Of a DNA stretch of 13,860 bases, positions 1 to 5,790 are shown piece by piece. The stretch is from an uncultured Collinsella sp. (lineage in GTDB: Bacteria > Actinomycetota > Coriobacteriia > Coriobacteriales > Coriobacteriaceae), in NCBI GenBank assembly GCA_938023085.1, contig CALHDP010000005.1, positions 1 through 13,860 on the forward strand, given 5' to 3'. The stretch's first letter is position 1; each line of letters opens with the position of its first letter. The translations under genes and the position numbers were made by a program. A model generated the notes under the pieces. The model was not told where the DNA came from. It did not search any database and worked only from the letters and a program-made list of their open reading frames with translations.

Positions 1-96
1 ACACTTTTCCGAAGTTTTAAGGTGCCTATCTCGACACTTTTCCGTACTTTTACACGGCTGATTTCGACACTTTTCCGGATGGAAGCCGAATAATCA
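1..96. mobile_element. End of an IS21-like insertion sequence (partial, extends left)
   Basis: The 11-mer ACACTTTTCCG occurs at 1-11, 34-44 and 67-77, exactly 33 bp apart, with the flanking CG also shared by copies two and three. Read on the minus strand this gives CGGAAAAGTGT repeats. Multiple short direct repeats near the ends are typical of IS21-family elements, where they bind the IstA transposase. The tip probably lies at about 80-96; a CA at 95-96 would give the usual 5'-TG end on the minus strand, but this is a guess. No transposase gene is inside the window, so the element would continue to the left. The array could instead be another regulator-binding array. Confidence 0.5.
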
Positions 97-109
97 CTTG
101 GGAAACCAA

Positions 110-139
110 CGCCATCCGCGCGTCATTTCGCGGATGGCG
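110..139. terminator. Perfect 11-bp hairpin, probable terminator
   Basis: CGCCATCCGCG at 110-120 pairs perfectly with CGCGGATGGCG at 129-139 around an 8-nt loop. The following bases (CTTGATTTCTG) are only moderately T-rich, so termination is plausible but not certain. It lies between the IS end and the first gene and may belong to a gene cut off by the IS. Confidence 0.4.
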
Positions 140-174
140 CTTGATTTCTGTCCGTACACGTTGATAGACCCCAT

Positions 175-203
175 CGTGCCCGCAAGGAGCGGGCGCGTTT
201 TAT
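175..203 (+). terminator. Intrinsic terminator or attenuator upstream of the 296-721 gene
   Basis: CGTGCCCGC (175-183) pairs with GCGGGCGCG (189-197), including one T-G wobble, around the 5-nt loop AAGGA, and is followed directly by TTTTAT. This is a good Rho-independent terminator on the plus strand. It sits about 95 nt before the next start codon, so it either ends a gene lost to the left or acts as an attenuator in the leader of the next gene. Confidence 0.5.
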
Positions 204-295
204 CCAGAGTCGGGGTAGAGAGTTGGCTCCACGATCCCGACGCCAACCGGCCAAGAGGCACGGTGGCCCTGCCAATATCGATGAAAGGAGTCCGT

Positions 296-721
296 ATGGA
301 CAATTTCTCCGTGCGCAGTGAGCGCAACTTCCACAACCTGGCAGCCAAGCCAAAACGAATGCATCTTCTGGACAAGCCGAACGGCTATGCCTCGGCCATG
401 GTCAAGAGCAGTCTCCCCCACCAGATGCGCTTTACCGTGCAGGCGCTCGAGAAAGAGCTCTACACCGCCGGCGACCCGCACGTACTGCAGATCAAGCTGC
501 TTGGAGACGACTCGCGCGAGCTGTCTAGCTGGAAGCTGTTTGCCGACGGCACGTGCGTCGCAAGCGGTTCGGGTGACTTTGCCCGCGAGTGCTTCTGCGA
601 GGGAGCTGAGGTGTTTCTGGACCTGTGTCGCGACGCCGTCGAGACTGCCGAGCTGTGCCAGTGGAGCGAGAGGGAGTACGAGCTGTTGGGTGCCGCGCGC
701 GGGATTGCGGGGGGGGTGTAG
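296..721 (+). CDS. Hypothetical protein, 141 aa
   Basis: I do not recognise this protein. The frame is open from position 98, but the start is placed at ATG 296 because GAAAGGAG at 283-290 lies 5 nt upstream; the longer version has no ribosome-binding site and would run through the hairpins at 110-203. The predicted 141-aa product is mixed alpha/beta in character, has no signal peptide or membrane segment, and carries five cysteines in the C-terminal half, two of them in an ECFCEG motif. The segment around residues 64-93 (VLQIKLLGDDSREL, then WKLFADGTCVASGSGDF) resembles a small beta-rich domain. The last codons contain eight consecutive Gs (709-716) just before the TAG. Codon use fits the neighbours. 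It stands alone between an upstream hairpin and a gene-free gap, so context gives no function. Confidence 0.7.
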   Translation: MDNFSVRSERNFHNLAAKPKRMHLLDKPNGYASAMVKSSLPHQMRFTVQALEKELYTAGDPHVLQIKLLGDDSRELSSWKLFADGTCVASGSGDFARECFCEGAEVFLDLCRDAVETAELCQWSEREYELLGAARGIAGGV

Positions 722-1045
722 GAACAGAAGCCTCATGACGGTGGCCTCAGCTGGAATGACGTATCGCTCGATAAATGATCTCAACAACGTAGCCGATGCG
801 CCGCATTTCACCTCAAAGGCATTGAGCGATCAGGAGGCGTCCAGCATTTCTTTGATATCCCCAATTGATTGTTCCGAGAAAGTCTCTTCATGTCCTTATA
901 ATCGCCCTTACGAGAAACGTGGACGAGACAGGCGTCCATATGCCGTCTCTAAACTAACGAGCCGTTCGCGGAAAGAACATCTGGCTAGCATGGGCCAAAG
1001 ATATACTGGTATCGCTGCAACAATTATGGAAGATCGGCACCACCA
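722..1045. other. Gene-free gap with no supported feature
   Basis: This 324-base stretch is more AT-rich than its flanks. A TATAAT lies at 897-902 but has no convincing -35 box 16-18 bp upstream, and TATACT at 1002-1007 has the same problem. One frame (ending at 1049) stays open, but it has no start with a ribosome-binding site. The promoter of the surface-protein gene presumably lies here; I cannot place it. Confidence 0.5.
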
Positions 1046-2860
1046 ATGACCTCCTTGAAATTCTCCAGGCGCTTCGCGCTTAGCCTGCTCGCCTCGCTGT
1101 CCGCCACCGTAGCGCTTGCTTTGCCCTCAACCGCCCTAGCCGCGTCGGACCCGAACCCGCCCAGCATCTCCAACGTGACGATATCCGCGACGACAGTCAC
1201 GGCCGGCTCCACGCTGCATGTCGGCTATAGCGTCGATGACCCTGACGGGGTACGGTCCGTCACGCCCATAGTCGAAGTCCTTGTCGAAAACGATACCGGA
1301 GACCATGGAATCAGTTCCCGTCTCGCCTTCTCGTCGACCGGCAACACGACCGCGGGCTTCGATATCTCCACCTCCCCGAGCGACCGGCCCTGCAGGTACC
1401 GGATCATCGGCCTCGGCGTGACCGATAGTCTTGGATGGGTTACCGATGTCTACGACACGACGTATGCCGAGGAGAAGGGGCTCGACTGTCCGACCTTCAC
1501 CACCGACCCCCTCGAGTATGAGGTGACCGAGGGACCCGAGGACCAAAACCCGCCGACCGTGTCCTCCGTGTCGCTCTCGAGCAGGGAGGTCGCAACCGGT
1601 GCCGACCTCCACATCTCTTGGACCGTCTCCGATGCCGACGGCGTTCGCTCCGTTTCCCCCATACTGCGGCAGGGCTGGGAGAATTCGGACGACGGCTGCT
1701 CTGTTTCGTCAGCCTATTATCACGGAGGCTCGTCTATCGACGGGTTTGACCTCACATTCGACAGCAATAGGATCGGAAGGCACAGGCTGATCGGCCTTTC
1801 GGTCACCGATGGCCTAGGGTTCGAGACCGATGTGTACGAGAGTTCCTACGCCAGGGCCAACGGCATTTCGGGCGCGACTTTCTCGGTTGGCGACCCGAGC
1901 GAGCTGTGCTTCGAGGTGACCGGCAGCGCGATCGACCGGAACCCGCCCACGGTCTCGAACGTTTCCATCTCCGCGAAGAGGGTCCCCGTCGGCGGGATCC
2001 TCCGTATCTATTGCAATGTAGGCGACGCGGACGGCGTAAAGTCTGTCTCCCCGATCCTCGGCGACCCCGGCTATGTCGAGGACCCGAACTCTTTAAAGAC
2101 CCGCAAAACGTTGAGCTGCAGCTACGATGCGGCAAGGGGCTATATCGAAATCGAGTTCCCCACGTCGCTCTCGATGGGCTCGTTTGAAATCCAAGCCCTC
2201 GCGGTCCTCGACAAGACGGGCCACGAGACCTTCGTCTACAGCTCCGCCTACGCCGAGCGTAACGGCAAGACCGGCGTTCAGACCTTTGATGTCGACGACG
2301 CGGGGGACGTCACCTTCGACGTGACCGCTCCGCTGTATGCCGCCACCAAGGGCGACGGGCAGGCGTATGCAAAGGACGGCGAGGCCGGTCTGACCTTCCG
2401 CTTCAGCGGTCCTCTCGATGAGTTCACGCGTCTCCTCGTGGACGGAACTGAGGTCTCCGCCGAGAACTACACCGCAACCAGGGGCAGCACGATTATCGAG
2501 CTCAGGCCGTCCTACCTGGACACGCTCGCCGGCGGCGGACACACCGTCACGGCCGTCTGGAAGGACGGGACGGCGACCGATGCGTCCTTCACCGTGGAGG
2601 GGAAGGCCCAAGGGGAGCAGGCGGGCGGAAAGACCGACGTAGATTCACCCGGCGACAACAAAAGTGATCCTGCCACTCCTGAAAAGGACGCCGACGAGGC
2701 GGCTACAAAAAAGTCGGGACGCACGACAGCCGATGAACCAAAGCTCGCTGCAACCGGCGACTCCACTTGGATGGCCAGCATCGCATTGGCCATGGCGGCC
2801 ACGGCCTGCTTCACGGCAGCGAGAAGGCTTGAGCCCAAGCAGCATAGGCACGAACAGTAG
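1046..2860 (+). CDS. Secreted, sortase-anchored surface protein with three Ig-like repeats
   Basis: This 604-aa protein is exported and probably anchored to the cell wall. Residues 1-33 form a Sec signal peptide: a basic N-region, a hydrophobic core, and a likely cut after ALAA. Three repeats begin at the motif NPP at residues 37, 168 and 299, exactly 131 residues apart. Each has a hydrophobic stretch, then a D(P/A)DGV(R/K)SV(S/T)PI motif about 27-30 residues in, and a late VY..(S/T)YA motif, which suggests beta-sandwich domains. Residues about 430-518 form a different domain with a GSTIIEL..SYLDTLAGG pattern common in Gram-positive surface proteins. A charged linker (520-566) precedes LAATG (567-571), a hydrophobic helix (about 574-592) and RR (593-594) with a basic tail: a class E-like sortase signal. 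The ribosome-binding site is weak (GGAAG, 13 nt upstream). Ligand and role are unknown; adhesion is possible. Confidence 0.85.
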   Translation: MTSLKFSRRFALSLLASLSATVALALPSTALAASDPNPPSISNVTISATTVTAGSTLHVGYSVDDPDGVRSVTPIVEVLVENDTGDHGISSRLAFSSTGNTTAGFDISTSPSDRPCRYRIIGLGVTDSLGWVTDVYDTTYAEEKGLDCPTFTTDPLEYEVTEGPEDQNPPTVSSVSLSSREVATGADLHISWTVSDADGVRSVSPILRQGWENSDDGCSVSSAYYHGGSSIDGFDLTFDSNRIGRHRLIGLSVTDGLGFETDVYESSYARANGISGATFSVGDPSELCFEVTGSAIDRNPPTVSNVSISAKRVPVGGILRIYCNVGDADGVKSVSPILGDPGYVEDPNSLKTRKTLSCSYDAARGYIEIEFPTSLSMGSFEIQALAVLDKTGHETFVYSSAYAERNGKTGVQTFDVDDAGDVTFDVTAPLYAATKGDGQAYAKDGEAGLTFRFSGPLDEFTRLLVDGTEVSAENYTATRGSTIIELRPSYLDTLAGGGHTVTAVWKDGTATDASFTVEGKAQGEQAGGKTDVDSPGDNKSDPATPEKDADEAATKKSGRTTADEPKLAATGDSTWMASIALAMAATACFTAARRLEPKQHRHEQ

Positions 2861-2878
2861 CTCAAAGCGAACTCAACT

Positions 2879-2918
2879 GGGAAGGGCAGATGGATAGCCG
2901 TCCTTCTCTTATAATCAA
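2879..2918 (+). terminator. Probable terminator after the surface-protein gene
   Basis: The stretch GGGAAGGGC (2879-2887) can pair with GTCCTTCTC (2900-2908), with two G-T wobbles, around a 12-nt loop. It is followed by TTATAAT. The stem is modest and the tail is not a pure T run. It sits about 20 nt after the stop codon, the expected place. Confidence 0.4.
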
Positions 2919-3042
2919 CCCAATCCGCTGAAATGCAATCAGTTAACGAGTTTCGCCAGACGCTCGGCCTCTACCCCGCTCTAGCAAGCCACCAGGCGAT
3001 GAGATAATGCCCACGACTATCAACGTAAGCAAGGAGCGCGCT

Positions 3043-4277
3043 ATGGCAGACAACGAGACCAAACCCTCGGCGAACGACGGCCGAGAGGAGCTCGTGGCAA
3101 AACAGCTCGCATCGACCAAAATCCACCTCGCGCTCACTCAGAAGCGGGTGGACGTCTCCGGCGCCATCAAGCTACCGCTCGAGCGAATTCCCCAACTCGG
3201 CGTGGCGTTCGCCTCGCTCCCCTCGATGTTTCGCACCGTCACCAACACGGTGAGCGTGCCCACGCTGCTCCAGGCGACTGACAAATATGGTAACCCGCTC
3301 GATCCGTCGAAACTCAACACGTTCAAGGACGGCAGCGGTCTCACAGGGGCTACCGCGACGCCGCCAAGGGCCTTGGGCAGGCGCGCTTCCACGTAGTCGA
3401 GGGCGACATCGCCACGAGCGTCACGCAGGTGCCTTACGATCCAACATCGCTATTCATGGCAGCCGCAATCGCGCAGATAAACCAAAAGCTCGACTCCATC
3501 CAGGAGTCCGTCGACGAAATGTTCGAGTACATGCGTCAGCGCGACAAGGCCAACATGCGTGGCAACCTCAAGACGCTCGCAGACATCCTCAACGGTTACG
3601 GCCTCAACTACGGCAACGCCACCTACATGGCAAACGCCCATATGAAGGTGCTCGACATCAAGCAGTCGTCCGCGCAGGACATGGAACTCTTCCGCTCGCA
3701 GGCACAGGCGGATCTGAAAAAGAAAGGGTTCATCGAGGTGCGAGACGGCTTGGGCAGACGCCTCGACAAGGTGCTCGACTACCTCAAAGACTGCCAGCTC
3801 GCCACCTACATCCACGCGTTCTCGCTGTTCCTCGAACCCATGCTCGCCCAGAACTTCGAGCCCGCAAAGCTCGCGGACGCCACTGCGAAGATCGAGGCTG
3901 ATTCGATCGCGTACCGCGAGCTCTACACCGACTGCTACAACGCACTCGAAGCGGGGGCTGTCGACACCGTCGATGCGGCACTGCTGGGCGGTATCGCGTC
4001 CGCGGGCAAATTGCTCGGTCACGCCATCGCAAAGACCCCCGTGGGCGACCATACACTCATCGACGAGGCGCTCGAAGGCGCAGGAGAGAGCATCGGAAAG
4101 TTCAACGACAAGCAATCCGAGAAACTCCTCGAAAAGCTCCATCAGGCAAAGACGCCCGACGTCACGCCGTTCAAGCAGAGCGTAAAGGAGATCGACACCC
4201 TCTACAACCGCCCCGCGCAGATCGCCGTGGACGCCGAGAACGTCTACATCTTGCCTGCCAAGCAGCAGGAAGAGTAA
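3043..4277 (+). pseudogene. Hypothetical coiled-coil protein interrupted by a 1-base frameshift
   Basis: I do not recognise the family. Translation starts at ATG 3043, with AAGGAG at 3031-3036 six nt upstream; an in-frame ATG at 3007 has no ribosome-binding site. The first frame runs about 101 residues to the GGGG at 3346-3349. After that the coding signal clearly moves to another frame (GYRDAAKGLGQARFHVVEGD and onward) and continues to TAA at 4275-4277. Restoring one G in the run joins the two parts into about 411 aa. The downstream part alone, if started at ATG 3429, has no good ribosome-binding site. Past the shift comes a helical segment (AQINQKLDSIQESVDEMFEYM) with coiled-coil heptads, then a long, mostly helical region. 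No signal peptide or catalytic motif is seen. The shift could be a real mutation, a slippage tract or an assembly error. Confidence 0.75.
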
Positions 4278-4287
4278 CGATACGCGA

Positions 4288-4306
4288 CAGGCACGCGCCA
4301 TGCAGA
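4288..4306. repeat. 19-bp repeat, identical copy at 6520-6538
   Basis: CAGGCACGCGCCATGCAGA occurs here, between two convergent genes, and identically at 6520-6538 in the leader of the SIMPL gene. A shorter version (CACGCCATGCAGA) lies at 5165-5177, in the leader of the exonuclease gene. It is probably part of a dispersed intergenic repeat. Confidence 0.6.
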
Positions 4307-4318
4307 CAGCTAACGCCC

Positions 4319-5053
4319 CTACCTTCCCGCCGCCTTCAGCTTCAGCAGCAGGTCGCCCAGCTCGGGGCACTTGCTAGAGAGGCGTGTCTGGGCCCGCTCG
4401 CCCATCCCCCAACGTTGGCGGACTTCTTGGGCGCGCGGACTCACGTGATAGTCCCCGTCCATCACCTGCTTGAGCAGCTTGGCGGTCACGTGCGCATCGG
4501 CTAGGGCGCTGTGGGCATGGCCCGTCGACTCGTCAAACTCGATGCCGAACCACGTTGCCGCGTCGCCCAACGAGACGCGCCCGTGGCTGCCAACGTCCAT
4601 GATCGAGGTGTAAAACGCCTGCAGGTCGGCCCAGTCCGTAGGAAATGTGGAAAGGTCGATGTGCTTTGCCTGGCACTCGGTCAAAAGCTGCCGACGGTCC
4701 GCACCGCTCCAACAGACCACCTGGGCGGAGTAGCGACCGATCCAATCGCTGAGCCTTTTTATCACCATGTAGAGCGGATCGGCCATCGCGGTGTCCACGG
4801 CCGATATCCCCGTGAGCTCGCGGACGGGATACGCAACGCCTTCGGTAAATTCCGTCTGCACAAACTGCGAGAACTCGCCCATAACGTTGCCGTGGTAATC
4901 GAGCTTAACGGCGCCGACCTCGATAATCTCATTGCGCAGCCCACGGCGCTGGCGCTGCTTTGGCACCGGCGCAAACTCAAAGTCCAGCACAATCTGGCGC
5001 GCAAAGTTCGTCGTATCGATAGCCGAGATACACGGCGTCTTTTCAGCTGACAC
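4319..5053 (-). CDS. DEDDh-family 3'-5' exonuclease (DnaQ/ERI-1-like)
   Basis: This 244-aa protein belongs to the RNase T/DnaQ exonuclease superfamily, which removes nucleotides from the 3' end of DNA or RNA using two metal ions. The five DEDDh residues can be read: D24 and E26 in VLDFEF (ExoI), D119 in CWSGAD (ExoII), and H181 and D186 in HSALAD (ExoIII). VGAVKLD and F..FV.TEF after the first motif match the KapD/ERI-1 and DnaQ pattern. The start is GTG at 5053, preceded by GGAGAAAGG (5070-5062) with 8-nt spacing. It converges with the broken gene at 3043-4277, leaving 41 nt between them. Its roughly 210-nt leader holds a shared conserved hairpin block and a second hairpin just before the ribosome-binding site. 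The substrate (DNA repair or small-RNA trimming) cannot be told from sequence. Confidence 0.85.
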   Translation of the reverse strand: MSAEKTPCISAIDTTNFARQIVLDFEFAPVPKQRQRRGLRNEIIEVGAVKLDYHGNVMGEFSQFVQTEFTEGVAYPVRELTGISAVDTAMADPLYMVIKRLSDWIGRYSAQVVCWSGADRRQLLTECQAKHIDLSTFPTDWADLQAFYTSIMDVGSHGRVSLGDAATWFGIEFDESTGHAHSALADAHVTAKLLKQVMDGDYHVSPRAQEVRQRWGMGERAQTRLSSKCPELGDLLLKLKAAGR

Positions 5054-5077
5054 GGTTAGGGCCTTTCTCCGTTGCTT

Positions 5078-5098
5078 GCCGCTTGTTACATAAGCGGC
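5078..5098 (-). promoter_or_regulatory. Leader hairpin next to the exonuclease ribosome-binding site
   Basis: GCCGCTT and AAGCGGC (7 bp, 7-nt loop) form a perfect stem that ends 7 nt before the GGAGAAAGG ribosome-binding site of the exonuclease. The SIMPL gene has an equivalent hairpin in the same place (6454-6479) with a different sequence, which suggests a shared role for the leader. Confidence 0.45.
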
Positions 5099-5167
5099 TA
5101 CATTGCCGTAAGGATAGGTGGCCGCGCGGACATGAAAGCTGGGCGCAATACCATGCGCTAATCACAC

Positions 5168-5265
5168 GCCATGCAGACGGCCCCAAGAGAGTCGCCCGCT
5201 CTATTCAAATGGATGAAAAGATTTAGGCCCGGTGACTTGAATCAGCGGTCATCCCGGGCCCATCA
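5168..5265. repeat. 98-bp block, copy A (copy B at 6529-6627)
   Basis: By eye this block differs from 6529-6627 at only three substitutions and one inserted A. It covers the conserved leader segment and the GGCCCGG hairpin. In both places it lies upstream of a minus-strand gene (exonuclease here, SIMPL there). The identity is higher than that of the surrounding duplicated material, so it is either recently duplicated, kept under selection, or part of a dispersed repeat family. Confidence 0.85.
5212..5260 (-). terminator. Conserved hairpin with T-rich tail (terminator or riboregulatory leader)
   Basis: On the minus strand GGCCCGG (5260-5254) and, after a 2-nt bulge, TGAC (5251-5248) pair with GTCA and CCGGGCC (5236-5226), followed by TAAATCTTTTC. 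The equivalent in copy B is 6588-6622 with tail TCAATCTTTTTC. It could stop read-through of antisense transcription. Because promoter P1 starts right before it, it could also act as an attenuator in the exonuclease leader. Confidence 0.5.
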
Positions 5266-5271
5266 ATATGC

Positions 5272-5300
5272 AGTGTACCTACAGAGGGCTGGTTAATCAA
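5272..5300 (-). promoter_or_regulatory. Candidate promoter P1 for the exonuclease gene
   Basis: On the minus strand TTGATT (5300-5295), a 17-bp spacer and TACACT (5277-5272) form a sigma-A-type promoter. The flanking pattern CCGAAA..CC.TTTG before it and AACCAG after the -35 box is shared with the candidate promoters at 5709-5737 and 6801-6829, all with exactly 17-bp spacing. Transcription would start near 5265, at the conserved hairpin block. Confidence 0.55.
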
Positions 5301-5410
5301 ACGGGCTTTCGGTGACGAAGACCTGCGCGTCTAGCCCCAATCGCCCAGCGCCGTCTTCTGCCGCCCTTACGAAAGGCTGCTATTCGAGGGAATCACGTTG
5401 CTGTTATTAT

Positions 5411-5424
5411 CGAACATATATTCG
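5411..5424. promoter_or_regulatory. LexA (SOS) box upstream of the 41-aa peptide gene
   Basis: CGAACATATATTCG matches the Gram-positive/actinobacterial SOS box CGAACATATGTTCG at 13 of 14 positions. It lies in an AT-rich patch about 90 nt upstream of the small ORF, next to TTGCTG (5398-5403) and TATTTA (5425-5430), where the promoter should be. I cannot fix the exact -35/-10 pair. LexA bound here would block transcription until DNA damage. Confidence 0.65.
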
Positions 5425-5487
5425 TATTTATGACCGCGCTTTGATTGAATGGCAGTTGTTGACGGCAGTTCCATGTGCCGGGCAGCG

Positions 5488-5506
5488 CCCTCCATGCGAC
5501 GGGAGG
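5488..5506 (+). promoter_or_regulatory. Hairpin burying the Shine-Dalgarno of the peptide gene
   Basis: CCCTCC (5488-5493) is perfectly complementary to GGGAGG (5501-5506), with the 7-nt loop ATGCGAC. GGGAGG is the core of the very strong ribosome-binding site GGAGGTGAT (5502-5510) that serves ATG 5515. A competing short stem GGGC/GCCC lies just upstream (5480-5490). Such structure keeps full-length type I toxin mRNAs poorly translated. Confidence 0.6.
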
Positions 5507-5514
5507 TGATGCCC

Positions 5515-5640
5515 ATGACCGATCTGATTGATTTCGTGAAGCTCCTGACCGCTTTGGTCTCGCTCCTCACGGCGCTTATCGGACTTTCCGAGGCACTTAA
5601 GCAGCGTACGAAGCAAAAGAAGAGGGGTCGACGCCGTTAA
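5515..5640 (+). CDS. 41-aa membrane peptide, candidate SOS-induced type I toxin
   Basis: The ORF starts at ATG 5515, 4 nt after GGAGGTGAT, a 9-base match to the anti-Shine-Dalgarno. An in-frame ATG at 5449 has no ribosome-binding site. The 41-aa product has a short acidic N-terminus (D3, D6), one hydrophobic helix at about residues 7-25 (FVKLLTALVSLLTALIGL), and a strongly basic tail (R31-R41, eight K/R). This is the layout of small membrane toxins such as TisB, TxpA and Fst, though I see no sequence match to any of them. A LexA box upstream, a hairpin over the ribosome-binding site, and a convergent antisense promoter all fit a type I toxin. The stop codon sits in the loop of the antisense terminator hairpin. 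A decayed copy lies at 6628-6733. Toxicity is inference; a harmless regulatory membrane peptide is possible. Confidence 0.65.
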   Translation: MTDLIDFVKLLTALVSLLTALIGLSEALKQRTKQKKRGRRR

Positions 5641-5652
5641 GGCATTGACCCC
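5613..5652 (-). terminator. Terminator of the candidate antisense RNA
   Basis: On the minus strand GGGGTC (5652-5647) pairs with GACCCC (5629-5624) and, inside a 3x3 internal loop, GCC pairs with GGC around the loop TTAAC. The tail is TCTTCTTTT. In copy B the same place holds GTCG/CGAC plus GCC/GGC: the outer stem has changed on both sides and pairing is kept. This supports a real RNA structure. Confidence 0.65.
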
Positions 5653-5702
5653 TTAATCGAAGTAACGGCGCTGCCCAGCTATCCACAACTTGGGCTGCCG
5701 TC
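5613..5702 (-). ncRNA. Candidate antisense RNA (antitoxin) of about 90 nt
   Basis: From promoter P2 the RNA would start near 5702 and end near 5613. It would overlap the last nine codons and the 3' end of the peptide mRNA, as RatA does for txpA. Two structures are visible: a 5' hairpin (ACGGC...GCCGT outer stem with an inner CCCA/TGGG stem, roughly 5664-5700) and the terminator hairpin. Both are kept in copy B. The expected role is to pair with the peptide mRNA and block or destabilise it. No expression evidence is available. Confidence 0.55.
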
Positions 5703-5708
5703 GACCTT

Positions 5709-5737
5709 ACTCTACCCACGGACATTGAGTTTAACAA
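5709..5737 (-). promoter_or_regulatory. Candidate promoter P2 for the antisense RNA
   Basis: On the minus strand TTGTTA (5737-5732), a 17-bp spacer and TAGAGT (5714-5709). An A6 tract lies just upstream of the -35 box (5747-5742), like an UP element. The copy-B equivalent is TTGGTA-17-TAGAAT. Conservation of both boxes and the exact spacing across three copies is the main support. Confidence 0.6.
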
Positions 5738-5790
5738 ATGGTTTTTTCGGTAGCGAAGCCTCGGTCCCTCAGCCACTCAGCACCTGCTTC

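Noticed and set aside
98..295. N-terminal extension of the 141-aa gene back to ATG 98
   Set aside because: It would run through two strong hairpins, has no ribosome-binding site, and ATG 296 has an excellent one.
897..902. TATAAT as the promoter of the surface-protein gene
   Set aside because: No acceptable -35 box lies 16-18 bp upstream and there is no extended -10 motif.
3450..4370. Minus-strand open frame of about 306 codons opposite the frameshifted gene
   Set aside because: It overlaps a coherent coiled-coil protein on the plus strand and the end of the exonuclease gene, and its translation is low-complexity in V, L and E, typical of an antisense frame.
5449..5514. Longer 63-aa form of the small membrane peptide
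   Set aside because: ATG 5449 has no ribosome-binding site and the added 22 residues come from the structured leader; ATG 5515 follows a near-perfect Shine-Dalgarno.
5679..5687. DnaA-box-like CTATCCACA
   Set aside because: It is a single site, not conserved in copy B (CTCTCCAGA), with no cluster or AT-rich unwinding region; it is part of the antisense RNA hairpin.
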